A DNA stretch of 64,000 nt. Source: Streptomyces sp. LUP47B (GTDB taxonomy: Bacteria; Actinomycetota; Actinomycetes; Streptomycetales; Streptomycetaceae). The stretch lies in the NCBI RefSeq assembly GCF_001746295.1, contig NZ_MJAH01000018.1, positions 110,007 to 174,006 on the forward strand, written 5' to 3'. Under the pieces are notes generated by a model. The model was not told the origin of the DNA. It saw only the letters and a list, made by a program, of their open reading frames with translations, and ran no database searches. Both the position numbers and the translations under genes were made by a program. This document shows, one piece after another, positions 8,981-17,582 of this stretch. The first letter of the stretch is position 1, and every line of letters starts with the position of its first letter.

Positions 8981-9444
8981 CGCCGACCACCGAGACCACG
9001 ACAGGACCGCACACCCTCACGCGCGCAGACCAGCCCCAAGTCCCCACCCGCGCCGAACGGTTCGCCCGCGACCTGACCGCCATGAAGATCCCCGACCCAG
9101 CCGCCGCACGCCACACCCTGTGGCTGCGCATCGGAGGGCTGCTGCTCCTGGCCGGCCTGGTCCTCGGCGCGCTGACCTACCCTCTCGCCCATGCGAGCGA
9201 GGATCCACTGGCCCAACGCGACGCCCTGGCCATCGGCCTGACCGCAGTGGTGTGCGCGGTGGTGGGCGGGGTGCTGTACCTGCGCTACTCGCTCACCGGC
9301 TTCCTGCGCTTCTGGCTGGCGCGTCAGGCGTACGACCTCTCCGAACTGGGTGACCGGCTCGCACCTGCCGCCCAGCCGGAGCCCCCCGACTCGGTCGTCC
9401 CGGCACCCGAAGCCGACGCGCCCAACGGGGCAGGCCCCCGCTGA
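8977..9444 (+). CDS. Small two-helix membrane protein of the ABC operon
   Basis: A 155-residue protein with a polar N-terminus (about 45 residues), then two hydrophobic segments (LWLRIGGLLLLAGLVLGALT and AVVCAVVGGVLYLRYSLTGF) and a Pro/Glu-rich tail. ATG 8977 overlaps the LivF stop in ATGA, so I prefer it to the longer GTG frame from 8911. No family is recognised. Co-translation suggests an accessory membrane component of the importer, but nothing in the sequence shows its function. Confidence 0.7.
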   Translation: MTPTTETTTGPHTLTRADQPQVPTRAERFARDLTAMKIPDPAAARHTLWLRIGGLLLLAGLVLGALTYPLAHASEDPLAQRDALAIGLTAVVCAVVGGVLYLRYSLTGFLRFWLARQAYDLSELGDRLAPAAQPEPPDSVVPAPEADAPNGAGPR

Positions 9445-9474
9445 GAGCGACCCTGCCCGCTTGACGTACGGGGC

Positions 9475-9847
9475 GGTGAGGTCGTGCCGCCATCCGCGCG
9501 GAGGGTGCTGCCGGTCATGGACGTCGACAGGTCGCTGACGCAGAAGCAGGTGACGCGGGCGATGTCGTCCGGGGTGCCGATGCGCCGGGCCGGGCTGGTC
9601 GTCATCAGCGGCATGGCATCGGGTTCGACGGGGCGACGTGGAGGTGCTCGCGGAAGGACTCGACGATCTGACGGGGCTGGAGCGTCAGGTTCCAGGTACC
9701 GGGGCGGAGCTGTACGGCGCCGGTGAACCCACGCCATGCCACGGCGAACGTGAGCCGGTCCGCCGAGGCCCGCACCGTACGGCCCGCGCCGCTCCTGCCG
9801 GCGGACTTCGACTTCTCGGGCCTGGTGCGCCCGAAGGCGTCCGGCAC
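9475..9847 (-). pseudogene. SDR gene remnant in a degraded stretch
   Basis: On the minus strand 9475-9617 encodes the end of a short-chain dehydrogenase: RRIGTPDDIARVTCFCVSDL, then SMTGSTLRADGGT. This is the usual C-terminal block, without the Rossmann domain or the Ser-Tyr-Lys part. A different minus frame (9605-9847) reads WRGFTGAVQLRPGTWNLTL and so on, a protein-like piece I do not recognise. The 541-bp gap 9445-9985 holds no intact gene. This looks like deletion and decay. Confidence 0.5.
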
Positions 9848-9985
9848 ACCGCAGGTGCGCGACGCGGCGGAGATAGTGACCGACCACTCCCAACTGACCC
9901 CCCAAGGTGGCGGCGCACGAACCGCGGCGACGCCGGCGGGGGCTCGGCCGCCGCAGGCCCTCGAGTGCAGAGAGCTGACTGAGCC

Positions 9986-10600
9986 TCACCCCTCGGCGGC
10001 CCGCGCGGGGTCGCCCTCGTAGTCGCGGAGCACCTGCTCCACGAAGGCGAGGGCCTCCTCGTGCCCGGTCGTCATGCCCAGGGCCCGCTCCATCATCAGG
10101 TTGCGGCCGACAGCGTTGGTGAGCACGAGCAGCACGGCCGGGGACATCCCGGCCGGCAGCTGGGTGCCCGCCTGTTCGAGGCCGCGTGTGAGGGCTTCGA
10201 GCTGGACTTCGCGATAGCGCTCCGAGATCGCGGCCAGCTCGGCGCGGATGTCCTTGCGGTGGTTGGCGAGGGCCGCGAACTCCGTGGTCAGGGCGTTGCC
10301 CGGATGGCTGCTGAGCCGCCACAGCGCCCGCAGTGGCTGCGGTCCGCTCAGCAGTCGCTCGGCGCGCTCCAGCTCCTTGTCCGCCCGCCGTCGCAGCATG
10401 GCGAGGAACAGGTCGTCGAGCGTTCGGAAGTAGTAGAGGACCAGGGCCGGTGCCACCTCGGCCTCGCGTGCAACGCGCCGTACGCCGACGGCCGCGTACC
10501 CCTCCTCCAGCATCAGGCGCTGTGCGGTGTCGAGCAGCAGCAGACGCGTCTTGGAGTTCTCGGCACCCATCCGGCGAGGCGTGGCAGTCATGCCCGTCAT
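9986..10600 (-). CDS. TetR-family transcriptional regulator
   Basis: A 204-residue regulator. The N-terminal helix-turn-helix is in RLLLLDTAQRLMLEEGYAAV, GVRRVAREAEVAPALVLYYF, then RTLDDLFLAML. Both ATG 10600 (MTGMTATP) and ATG 10591 (MTATP) are possible starts. It is divergent from the molybdenum-hydroxylase operon, and a pair of TGAACnnnnGTTCA-like sites lies between them, so it probably represses itself and that operon. The ligand is unknown. Confidence 0.88.
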   Translation of the reverse strand: MTGMTATPRRMGAENSKTRLLLLDTAQRLMLEEGYAAVGVRRVAREAEVAPALVLYYFRTLDDLFLAMLRRRADKELERAERLLSGPQPLRALWRLSSHPGNALTTEFAALANHRKDIRAELAAISERYREVQLEALTRGLEQAGTQLPAGMSPAVLLVLTNAVGRNLMMERALGMTTGHEEALAFVEQVLRDYEGDPARAAEG

Positions 10601-10629
10601 TGTGCTTGACGCCCTCGATCGGCGGGTGT

Positions 10630-10667
10630 TAAACAGTCGTTCAGCACCTAGGTTGAACACTCGTTCA
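10630..10667 (+). promoter_or_regulatory. Tandem operators TaAACAGTCGTTCA / TGAACACTCGTTCA
   Basis: The intergenic region between the TetR gene and the molybdenum-hydroxylase operon has two copies of a 14-bp site, 10630-10643 and 10654-10667, spaced 24 bp. The second is a perfect TGAAC-N4-GTTCA inverted repeat, and both end in GTTCAGCAC. The position and form suit autoregulation by the TetR protein at 9986-10600 and control of the + strand operon. Binding is inferred. Confidence 0.6.
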
Positions 10668-10743
10668 GCACATGAGTACGGCACATGAGTTCGGCCCCTG
10701 AGTTCAGCTCCTGAGTTCCGCACGTGAACGGAGGAACGGACCG

Positions 10744-13092
10744 ATGGCACCAACCGGGCGCGCCGCCGCATACGCCGGCACCCGCACCCCCCGCGTCGAG
10801 GACGCGCGACTCCTGACCGGCACGGGCACCTACGTCGATGACGTCGTACGCCCCGGCATGCTCCATGTGTGCTTCGTGCGCAGCCCGATGGCGCGCGCTC
10901 GCATCCTCGGCATCGATGCCTCGGAGGCCCGCGAACTCCCCGGCGTGCACGCCGTGTTCGTCGCAGCCGACCTCAACCCCGGCGTCCACGAGCAGTGGTA
11001 CACGCTCAACGGACGCGACGACCCGGACACCCCGCGTCCGCCGCTCGCCGAGGGCGAGGTGCGCTTCGTCGGCGACCCGGTCGCGATGATCGTGGCCGAC
11101 GACCGCTACCTCGCGGAGGACGCCGCGGAGTTGGTGATCGTCGACTACGACCCGCTCGTGCCGGTCGTCGACTACGCGACAGCCCTCGACTCTCCGGAGT
11201 CCGTGCACGCGGAGCATCCCGGCAACCTCGTCGGTCAGCTCGGCGGACGCCCGATGGCCGACCTCGATCCCGTCTTCGCGAGCGCGCCGCACGTCGTCGG
11301 CCAGACCCTGTACCAGCAGTCGCACGGTCCGGTCCCGATGGAGACCCGCGGGATCGTCGCCGAATGGGCCGCGGCCGGCGGGGAGATGAGCATCTGGGCC
11401 TCCACCCAGTCCCCGCACGAGGTACGGTCCTTCTGCGCGCGGCTGCTCGGCATCGCCGAACACCGGGTGCGGGTCGTGATGCGGGACACCGGCGGCGGCT
11501 TCGGGCAGAAGGTCCTGCCGCAGCGCGAGGACATGTGCGTGATGCTCGCGGCCCGCAAGCTGCCCGCCGCGCTCAAGTGGATCGAGGACCGCCAGGAGCA
11601 CCTCCTCGCGGCAGGCCAGGCGCGCCACGAACACGGGGAGGCGCGCATCGCCCTCGACGAGGACGGCCGCATCCTGGCCGCGACGCTCGACCACGTCCAG
11701 GACGCCGGCGCCTACCCCACGCCGTCCCCCGTGCAGAGCGGCATCGCGGTCGGGATGCTCTTCCCCGGCCCGTACCGCATCCCGGAAGGCACGTTCTCGT
11801 CGCGCTTCGTCTACTCCAACACCAGCGGCCGCGTCGCCTACCGCGGCCCGTGGCAGTACGAGTCCATGGCCCGCGAAACGCTCCTGGACACCGCCGCCCG
11901 CCAACTCGGTCTCGACCCGGTGGAGTTACGCCGCCGGAACATGCTCACCCGCGACGAGCTGCCCACGGCGAACTTCAACGGGATGCCGTACGACCACATC
12001 TCCCCGCGGGAGACCTTCGAGCAGGCCCTGCAGATGCTCGACTACGAGGCCTTCCGCAAGGAGCAGGAACAGGCACGGCAACAGGGCCGCTACCTCGGCG
12101 TAGGAACGTGCACCTACGTCGAACCGACCGCCGGCGCCACGCCGTTCCACGCCACCGAGGGGGCGACGATCCGCGTCGAGCCCTCCGGCAAGGTCAATGT
12201 CTACGTCGCCGGCGGGTCCTGCGGCAACAGCCTGGAGACCACGGTCGTCCAGCTCACCGCCGACGCGCTCGGCGTCGCCATCGAGGACGTCAGCACCGTG
12301 CAGGGCGACACGGCCATCACACCGTACGGAGCCGGCACCGGCGGCAGCCGCTCGGGGCCCATGACGGCGGGGGCCATCGAGGAGACGGCCGCGGCGCTGC
12401 GGGAGCGCATCCGGGCCATCGCGGCGCACCGGCTGCAAGTACCGCCGGCGGACGTCGAGTTCGAGCGAGGGCAGGCGGCAGCCAAGGGCACGGACGGGTC
12501 ACTGTCCCTCGCGGAGATTGCCGACATCGCGTACTACCAGGTGCACGCCCTGCCGCCCGGAGTGCCCGCCGGGCTCGAAGCGAGCGGGCGCTACCACACC
12601 CCGCACCTGATGATCTGGGCCAACGCCACCCACGTCTGCACCTGCGAGGTCGACGTGGTCACCGGAGAGGTGAAACTCCTGCGGTACATCGTCAGCGAGG
12701 ACTGCGGCCCGATGATCAACCCCAGTGTGGTGGAGGGCCAGATCCACGGCGGCACCGTTCAGGGCATCGGCGGCGCGCTCTACGAGGAGCTCGCCTATGA
12801 CACGGACGGCAACCCCGTGTCGACCACGTTCATGGACTATCTGATGCCCACGGCCACCGAGGTGCCGGTCATCGAAGTGGGCCATGTCGAGACGCCGAGC
12901 CCCGGGCCCGGGGGCTACAAGGGGGTCGGCGAGGGCGGCGCGATCGGCTCCGCGCCCGCCGTCGTCAACGCGGTCGCCGACGCGCTCGCCCCGCTCGGCG
13001 TACGGATCGAGCGACTGCCGCTGACCCCCGCCTCGATCGTGGGACTCATCGACAGACAGCGGCAGGGGCAGGCGCAGGGGGCCCGGTCATGA
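10744..13092 (+). CDS. Molybdenum hydroxylase large subunit (xanthine dehydrogenase / aldehyde oxidase family)
   Basis: A 782-residue molybdopterin-binding subunit. The catalytic glutamate is E730 in GVGEGGAIGSAP, and the molybdopterin-contact motifs GGGFGQKV and GTGGSRSGPM are present. At residues 364-370 it reads VAYRGPW, not the AYRCSFR loop that carries the copper ligand of true aerobic CO dehydrogenase, so it should oxidise an aldehyde, N-heterocycle or acyl compound instead of CO. An AGGA-rich ribosome site precedes ATG 10744. It overlaps the FAD subunit gene by 4 bp. The XdhC protein at 19760 could supply its sulfurated cofactor. Confidence 0.92.
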   Translation: MAPTGRAAAYAGTRTPRVEDARLLTGTGTYVDDVVRPGMLHVCFVRSPMARARILGIDASEARELPGVHAVFVAADLNPGVHEQWYTLNGRDDPDTPRPPLAEGEVRFVGDPVAMIVADDRYLAEDAAELVIVDYDPLVPVVDYATALDSPESVHAEHPGNLVGQLGGRPMADLDPVFASAPHVVGQTLYQQSHGPVPMETRGIVAEWAAAGGEMSIWASTQSPHEVRSFCARLLGIAEHRVRVVMRDTGGGFGQKVLPQREDMCVMLAARKLPAALKWIEDRQEHLLAAGQARHEHGEARIALDEDGRILAATLDHVQDAGAYPTPSPVQSGIAVGMLFPGPYRIPEGTFSSRFVYSNTSGRVAYRGPWQYESMARETLLDTAARQLGLDPVELRRRNMLTRDELPTANFNGMPYDHISPRETFEQALQMLDYEAFRKEQEQARQQGRYLGVGTCTYVEPTAGATPFHATEGATIRVEPSGKVNVYVAGGSCGNSLETTVVQLTADALGVAIEDVSTVQGDTAITPYGAGTGGSRSGPMTAGAIEETAAALRERIRAIAAHRLQVPPADVEFERGQAAAKGTDGSLSLAEIADIAYYQVHALPPGVPAGLEASGRYHTPHLMIWANATHVCTCEVDVVTGEVKLLRYIVSEDCGPMINPSVVEGQIHGGTVQGIGGALYEELAYDTDGNPVSTTFMDYLMPTATEVPVIEVGHVETPSPGPGGYKGVGEGGAIGSAPAVVNAVADALAPLGVRIERLPLTPASIVGLIDRQRQGQAQGARS

Positions 13093-13967
13093 AGCCGGCG
13101 CCCTTCAGGTACCACGCCCCCGAGACTCCCGGCGAGGTCGTCGGTCTGCTGGGGGAGTGGGGGGACGAGGCGAAGGTCATCGCGGGAGGGCAGAGCCTCG
13201 TCCCCATGCTGGCCCTGCGCCTGGCGTCCTTCGGCCACCTCGTCGACCTGCGCCGCCTCGACGAACTGCGCGGGATCGAGCGCCGGGACGACGACACCGT
13301 GTGGGTCGGGGCGGCCACCACTCAGGCCGCCGTGCAGCGGTCGGAGGAGGTGCGCGCCGCGGTTCCACTCCTTGCCCGTGCCACCCCGTTGATCGGTCAC
13401 TTCCAGATTCGCAGCCGGGGCACCGTCGGCGGCTCGCTGGCGCACGCCGATGCCGCGGCCGAGTATCCGGCGGTGGCCCTGACCTTGGACGCCGAGCTGG
13501 AAGCGATGTCGCCGCGTGGCCGGCGCACCATCCCGGCGGCGAACTTCCTCAACGGTGTCTGGACCACGGCCCTCGCCGAGGACGAGCTGCTCACCGGTGT
13601 CAGGTTCCCGGTGTGGAGCGGGCGGTGCGGGTTCGCCGTCGAGGAGTTCGCCCGCAGGCGCGGGGACTTCGCCATCGCCGGTGCCACGGTCGCCCTCCGC
13701 GTTGACCCTGCGGGCCGTCTCGACCGGTGCGCCATCAGCCTGTTCGGGCTCGGCCCGACCGCGCGACGGGCCACAGTCGCCGAGACCGCTCAGCTGGGCA
13801 CGGACCCGCTGGGGACGGACGCCGAGGACATCGGCCGGCTCGCGACCGAAGACCTCGACTCCGTCCCCTCCGATCTGCACGGATCGGCCCCCTACCGCAT
13901 CCGCGTGGGCGCCGCGATGGTCGCCCGCGCCTGGCACGGCGCCGTACAGGAGGCACTCCATGACTGA
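13089..13967 (+). CDS. Molybdenum hydroxylase FAD-binding (medium) subunit
   Basis: A 292-residue CoxM-like subunit. The FAD-binding block AGGQSLVPMLALRLASFGHLVDL near residues 35-55 and the TVGGSLAHADAAAEYPAVAL block near residue 110 are typical. It passes electrons from the iron-sulfur subunit to an acceptor. It overlaps the large subunit by 4 bp and the small subunit by 8 bp, the usual three-part arrangement, here in order large-medium-small. Confidence 0.92.
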   Translation: MKPAPFRYHAPETPGEVVGLLGEWGDEAKVIAGGQSLVPMLALRLASFGHLVDLRRLDELRGIERRDDDTVWVGAATTQAAVQRSEEVRAAVPLLARATPLIGHFQIRSRGTVGGSLAHADAAAEYPAVALTLDAELEAMSPRGRRTIPAANFLNGVWTTALAEDELLTGVRFPVWSGRCGFAVEEFARRRGDFAIAGATVALRVDPAGRLDRCAISLFGLGPTARRATVAETAQLGTDPLGTDAEDIGRLATEDLDSVPSDLHGSAPYRIRVGAAMVARAWHGAVQEALHD

Positions 13968-14442
13968 CGCCGAGACCATCGAGATCGACATACGGGTCAA
14001 CGGCGCCGGCCGCCGGGCGGCCGTCGCGCCCCGGCTCACCCTCGCCGACTTCCTGCGCGTCACCTGCTCCCTTACCGGAACCCACCTCGGCTGCGAGCAC
14101 GGCGTCTGCGGCGCGTGCACCGTGCTGCTCGACGGCGAACCCGTCCGCGCCTGCCTGGTGTTCGCCGTGCAGGCCGACGGCGGCGAGGTGACCACCGTCG
14201 AGGGTCTCGCGGGGCCGGACGGCGAGCTGTCCAAGGTGCAGGCTGCGTTTACGGAGCATCACGGGTTGCAGTGCGGTTTCTGCACCCCCGGATTCGTCGT
14301 CTCGGTGACCGCGTTCCTGGCGGAGAACCCCAAACCCACCGACGAGGAGATCCGCGAGGCACTCACCGGGAACCTGTGCCGCTGCACCGGCTACCAGGGG
14401 ATCGTCAACGCCGTCCGGGCCGCGGCACCGGACATGGCATGA
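13960..14442 (+). CDS. Molybdenum hydroxylase [2Fe-2S] (small) subunit
   Basis: A 160-residue CoxS-like subunit. The plant-type cluster motif is CEHGVCGACTVLLDG with a fourth cysteine in VRACLV; the second cluster is in QCGFCTPGF and LCRCTGYQGI. Its length matches the family (about 155-165). The ATG at 13960 precedes the FAD-subunit stop by 8 bp; longer upstream readings are not needed. It carries electrons from molybdenum to FAD. Confidence 0.95.
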   Translation: MTDAETIEIDIRVNGAGRRAAVAPRLTLADFLRVTCSLTGTHLGCEHGVCGACTVLLDGEPVRACLVFAVQADGGEVTTVEGLAGPDGELSKVQAAFTEHHGLQCGFCTPGFVVSVTAFLAENPKPTDEEIREALTGNLCRCTGYQGIVNAVRAAAPDMA

Positions 14443-14458
14443 CGGGGGAGGAGGCGCT

Positions 14459-15076
14459 GTGAAGCTGGAGAACGCCCTCGGCATCCCCGTCGCCGTCGAC
14501 GACGCCTGGCATGTCCTGCTCGACGTCGAGCGCGTCGCGCCCTGTGTGCCCGGTGCGACGCTCACCGCGAGCGACGGCGACGAACACCGCGGCCGGATCA
14601 AAGTGAAGCTGGGCCCCATCGCGCTCACTTACAGCGGCACGGTCACCTTCATCGAGCGCGACGAGCAGGCGAAGGTCGTCGTCCTGGAGGCACGCGGTCG
14701 CGAGGCGCGCGGCAACGGCACCGCGAAGGCCCTCGTCACCTGCCGCCTCAGCGACGCCGGTGGTGGCCGTACCACCGTGCACGTGGAGACCGACCTCAGC
14801 ATCACCGGAAAGCCGGCCCAGTTCGGCCGTGGCACCCTCGCCGAGGTGTCCGGCGCCCTCATGGAACGGTTCGCCGAGAACCTCGCCGCCGAACTCGCGG
14901 TCAACTCACCCGAACCGGCCGGGCATTCACCCGCTCCGGCGCACTCCGCCGCACCACTGGACCTGATCGAGGCCACCGGGGCCACGGCTCTCAAGCGGAT
15001 GGCGCCGCTCGTTGCCGCGGCCTTGCTGATCCTCACGCTCGGCCGCCTGCGCGCCCGGCGCCGCCACGCCGCGTAA
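14459..15076 (+). CDS. CoxG-like SRPBCC protein with C-terminal membrane anchor
   Basis: A 205-residue protein whose first 150 residues form an SRPBCC/CoxG domain (AWHVLLDVERVAPCVPGATL; IKVKLGPIALTYSGTVTFIE). Residues 170-195 (MAPLVAAALLILTLGRL, followed by Arg-rich RARRRH) form a tail anchor. CoxG in CO dehydrogenase systems recruits the enzyme to the membrane. That role fits its place 16 bp after the small-subunit gene. The GTG start has GGGGGAGGAGG just upstream. Confidence 0.85.
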   Translation: MKLENALGIPVAVDDAWHVLLDVERVAPCVPGATLTASDGDEHRGRIKVKLGPIALTYSGTVTFIERDEQAKVVVLEARGREARGNGTAKALVTCRLSDAGGGRTTVHVETDLSITGKPAQFGRGTLAEVSGALMERFAENLAAELAVNSPEPAGHSPAPAHSAAPLDLIEATGATALKRMAPLVAAALLILTLGRLRARRRHAA

Positions 15077-15138
15077 CGCCAAGGCACACCAGCCGCACGT
15101 CCTTCACCCGAGCACGTCCACCCAGAAACGAGGTTCCC

Positions 15139-15975
15139 ATGCCCGGACGCGTAGAAGGAAAGGTCGCCTTCATCACCGGCGCGGCGCGAGGACAGGGCCG
15201 CAGCCATGCGATCCGTCTCGCCGAAGAAGGCGCCGACATCATCGCGATCGACGTCTGCAAGCAGCTCGACGGCGTCAAGTTCCCCATGTCGACGCCTGAG
15301 GATCTCGACGAGACGGTCAACCAGGTGCAGAAGCTGGGGCGGCGCATCCACGCCGTGCAGGCGGACGTACGCGACCACGACGCGCTCAAGGCCGCCGTCG
15401 ATGAGGGCGTCGCCCAGTTCGGCAGGCTCGACATCGTCTGTGCCAACGCGGGCCTCGGCAGCGACGGCGCCCGCCTGGACGCCATGGACGAGAAGACCTG
15501 GCGCGACATGATCGACGTCAACCTGACCGGCGTCTGGCTGACCGCCAAGGTCGCCATCCCGCACATCATTGCCGGCGGACGCGGCGGCTCGATCATCCTG
15601 ACCAGCTCCGTCGGCGGCCTGCGCGGGCACGCCAACATCGGTCACTACATCGCCGCCAAGCACGGCGTCGTGGGCCTGATGCGCACCCTTGCCTGGGAGC
15701 TCGGCGAGCACGGCATCCGGGTCAACTCCATCCACCCCTCCCAGGTCAACACACCGATGGTCATGCACGAGGACACGTACCGGATGTTCCGTCCGGACCT
15801 GGAGAACCCCACGGTCGACGACTTCGCCGCCGTCTCGCAGAGCATGCACCTGCTGCCCACCCCCTGGGTCGAGCCGCGCGACATCAGCGGCGCCGTGCTC
15901 TACCTCGCCTCGGACGACGGGCGCTTCGTCACCGGGACCACCACCGTCATCGACGCGGGAGCCATGCTGAAATGA
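15139..15975 (+). CDS. Mycofactocin-coupled short-chain dehydrogenase
   Basis: A 278-residue SDR. The N-terminus VEGKVAFITGAARGQGRSHA with TGxxxGxG, and the long insertion after strand 2 (QLDGVKFPMSTPEDLDETVN), are hallmarks of mycofactocin-dependent SDRs of the carveol-dehydrogenase type, which hold their nicotinamide tightly. The catalytic residues are in LTSSVGG (Ser) and YIAAK (Tyr, Lys). It sits between the molybdenum enzyme and a P450, and the stop overlaps the P450 ATG. A likely role is oxidising the alcohol made by the P450. A mycofactocin glycosyltransferase at 18278 supports use of this cofactor. Confidence 0.88.
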   Translation: MPGRVEGKVAFITGAARGQGRSHAIRLAEEGADIIAIDVCKQLDGVKFPMSTPEDLDETVNQVQKLGRRIHAVQADVRDHDALKAAVDEGVAQFGRLDIVCANAGLGSDGARLDAMDEKTWRDMIDVNLTGVWLTAKVAIPHIIAGGRGGSIILTSSVGGLRGHANIGHYIAAKHGVVGLMRTLAWELGEHGIRVNSIHPSQVNTPMVMHEDTYRMFRPDLENPTVDDFAAVSQSMHLLPTPWVEPRDISGAVLYLASDDGRFVTGTTTVIDAGAMLK

Positions 15976-17174
15976 CCGTCGCCGACGCCACCACCGAGCC
16001 CGTCTACTGGGACCCCTTCGACGCGGCCCTGGCCCGCGACCCGTATCTCGTCTACGCACGCCTGCGCGAAGAGGCCCCGCTCTACTACAACGAGCGGCAC
16101 GCCTTCTACGCGGTCAGCCGCTACGCCGACTGCCAACGCGGCCTCGCCGACTGGCAGACGTACTCCTCTGCGCGCGGCGACATCCTGGAGATCATTCAGG
16201 CGGACATCGAACTGCCGCCGGGCACCCTGATCTTCGAGGACCCGCCCGTCCACGACATCCACCGGCGCCTGCTCGCCCGCGTCTTCACTCCACGCCGTAT
16301 CGCCCAACTCGAACCGAAGATCCGGGCGTACTGCGAGCGCGTTCTCGAACCGGTCACCGGAGTCGACCGCTTCGACCTCGTGGCGGCCGTCGGCGCCGAG
16401 ATGCCGATGCGGGTGATCGGGATGCTCCTCGGCATCCCCGAGGCCGACCAGGTGCGCTACCGGGACCGTACCGACGCGACCCTGGAGACCGGGGACGGCG
16501 GTCGCATCGACTCCGGCGAGATCCTCAACGCCGAGGGATTCCAGGACTACATCGACTGGCGCAAGAAGCACCCGTCCGACGACCTCATGACCGAGCTGAT
16601 GACCGCCGAGTTCGAGGACGAGAACGGCACCCGGCGCACTCTCACCGACGAGGAAGTCCTCACGTACTGCACCGTGGTCGCGGGCGCGGGCAATGAGACG
16701 ACCGGCCGGCTGATCGGCTGGTTCGGCGCGCTGATGGCCCGCTACCCCGAGGCCCGCCGGGAGTTGGTGGCCGAGCCCGCCCTCATCCCCAACGCCGTCG
16801 AGGAGATCCTGCGCTTCGAGCCCACAGGACCGTTCACAGCCCGGTACGTGACCCGGGACGTGGAGCTGCACGGCTCCACTGTTCCGGCCGGCAGCGCCAT
16901 CCTCTTCATCCAGGCCGCCGCCAACCGCGACCCGGACCGCTTCCCCGACCCGGATGTCTTCGACATCCACCGGGTGTCGCAGCACATGTCGTTCGGCGTC
17001 GGCGCGCACTACTGCCTGGGCGCCGCACTCGCCCGCCTGGAGGGAAAGGTGGCGGCCGAGGAGATCCTGCGGCGCTTTCCCGCCTGGGACGTCGACTGGG
17101 AGGGCGCGGAGCTCGCCCAGACCTCGACCGTACGGGGCTGGAAGACACTGCCGCTCGTCATCCAGAAGCCCTGA
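15972..17174 (+). CDS. Cytochrome P450
   Basis: A 400-residue soluble bacterial P450. The I-helix oxygen-activation motif is VVAGAGNETTGRLI, the ExxR is EILR in AVEEILRFEP, and the heme loop is FGVGAHYCLGAALARLEG with the axial thiolate C348. It is co-transcribed with an SDR before it and a ferredoxin 33 bp after it. It should hydroxylate an unactivated carbon of the pathway substrate, with electrons from that ferredoxin; no ferredoxin reductase is visible in the window. Confidence 0.95.
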   Translation: MTVADATTEPVYWDPFDAALARDPYLVYARLREEAPLYYNERHAFYAVSRYADCQRGLADWQTYSSARGDILEIIQADIELPPGTLIFEDPPVHDIHRRLLARVFTPRRIAQLEPKIRAYCERVLEPVTGVDRFDLVAAVGAEMPMRVIGMLLGIPEADQVRYRDRTDATLETGDGGRIDSGEILNAEGFQDYIDWRKKHPSDDLMTELMTAEFEDENGTRRTLTDEEVLTYCTVVAGAGNETTGRLIGWFGALMARYPEARRELVAEPALIPNAVEEILRFEPTGPFTARYVTRDVELHGSTVPAGSAILFIQAAANRDPDRFPDPDVFDIHRVSQHMSFGVGAHYCLGAALARLEGKVAAEEILRRFPAWDVDWEGAELAQTSTVRGWKTLPLVIQKP

Positions 17175-17207
17175 GGAGGAAACGGAGTTGAGGAGGGGAG
17201 CCAGCTC

Positions 17208-17444
17208 GTGACCGAGCACTGGAGAGTCAGGGTCGACCCGCGCATGTGCGTCCGTACGGGGCTGTGCGCGGCCTCCGCGCCGCAGGAGTTCCAGCTCGAC
17301 GAGAGGACCGGGCAGGGCCGCGCCACCGCCGAGGTCCTGTCGGCATCGGAAGAGGTCCTCGAGGTCGCCGAGTCCTGCCCCATCGAGGCCATCTCGATCA
17401 CGGACGCGGAGTCCGGGAAGGCGGTCTTTCCGCCTGACGACTGA
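17208..17444 (+). CDS. P450-partner ferredoxin, [3Fe-4S] type
   Basis: A 78-residue ferredoxin beginning MTEHWRVRVDPRMCVRTGLC. The visible cluster cysteines are C14 and C20 (CVRTGLC) and the cysteine of ESCPIEAI near residue 57. The residue where a 4Fe-4S protein has its fourth cysteine is Ala (GLCAAS), so a [3Fe-4S] cluster is expected, as in other P450-linked actinobacterial ferredoxins. GTG 17208 is preceded by GAGGAGGGGAG. It is the last gene before a strong terminator. Confidence 0.92.
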   Translation: MTEHWRVRVDPRMCVRTGLCAASAPQEFQLDERTGQGRATAEVLSASEEVLEVAESCPIEAISITDAESGKAVFPPDD

Positions 17445-17446
17445 GG

Positions 17447-17492
17447 AAACCAGGGCGGCTGCGAGGCGTGGTGCTTCGTGCCGCCCTGGTTT
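17447..17492 (+). terminator. Strong hairpin terminator after the ferredoxin gene
   Basis: AAACCAGGGCGGC (17447-17459) and GCCGCCCTGGTTT (17480-17492) form a perfect 13-bp stem with a 20-nt loop, starting 2 bp after the ferredoxin stop. It probably ends the operon that starts at 10744. Confidence 0.85.
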
Positions 17493-17582
17493 GATCAAGC
17501 CCCTGGCGGACCATCGTCGCTGCCGAGGATTGGGCGCAAACGAGAAGCGGCGCACGAGGTGAGCGACCTGCTCAGAGCCGGC

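Noticed and set aside
10744..14442. Aerobic carbon monoxide dehydrogenase
   Set aside because: The active-site loop is AYRGPW and not AYRCSFR, so the copper-binding cysteine is absent.
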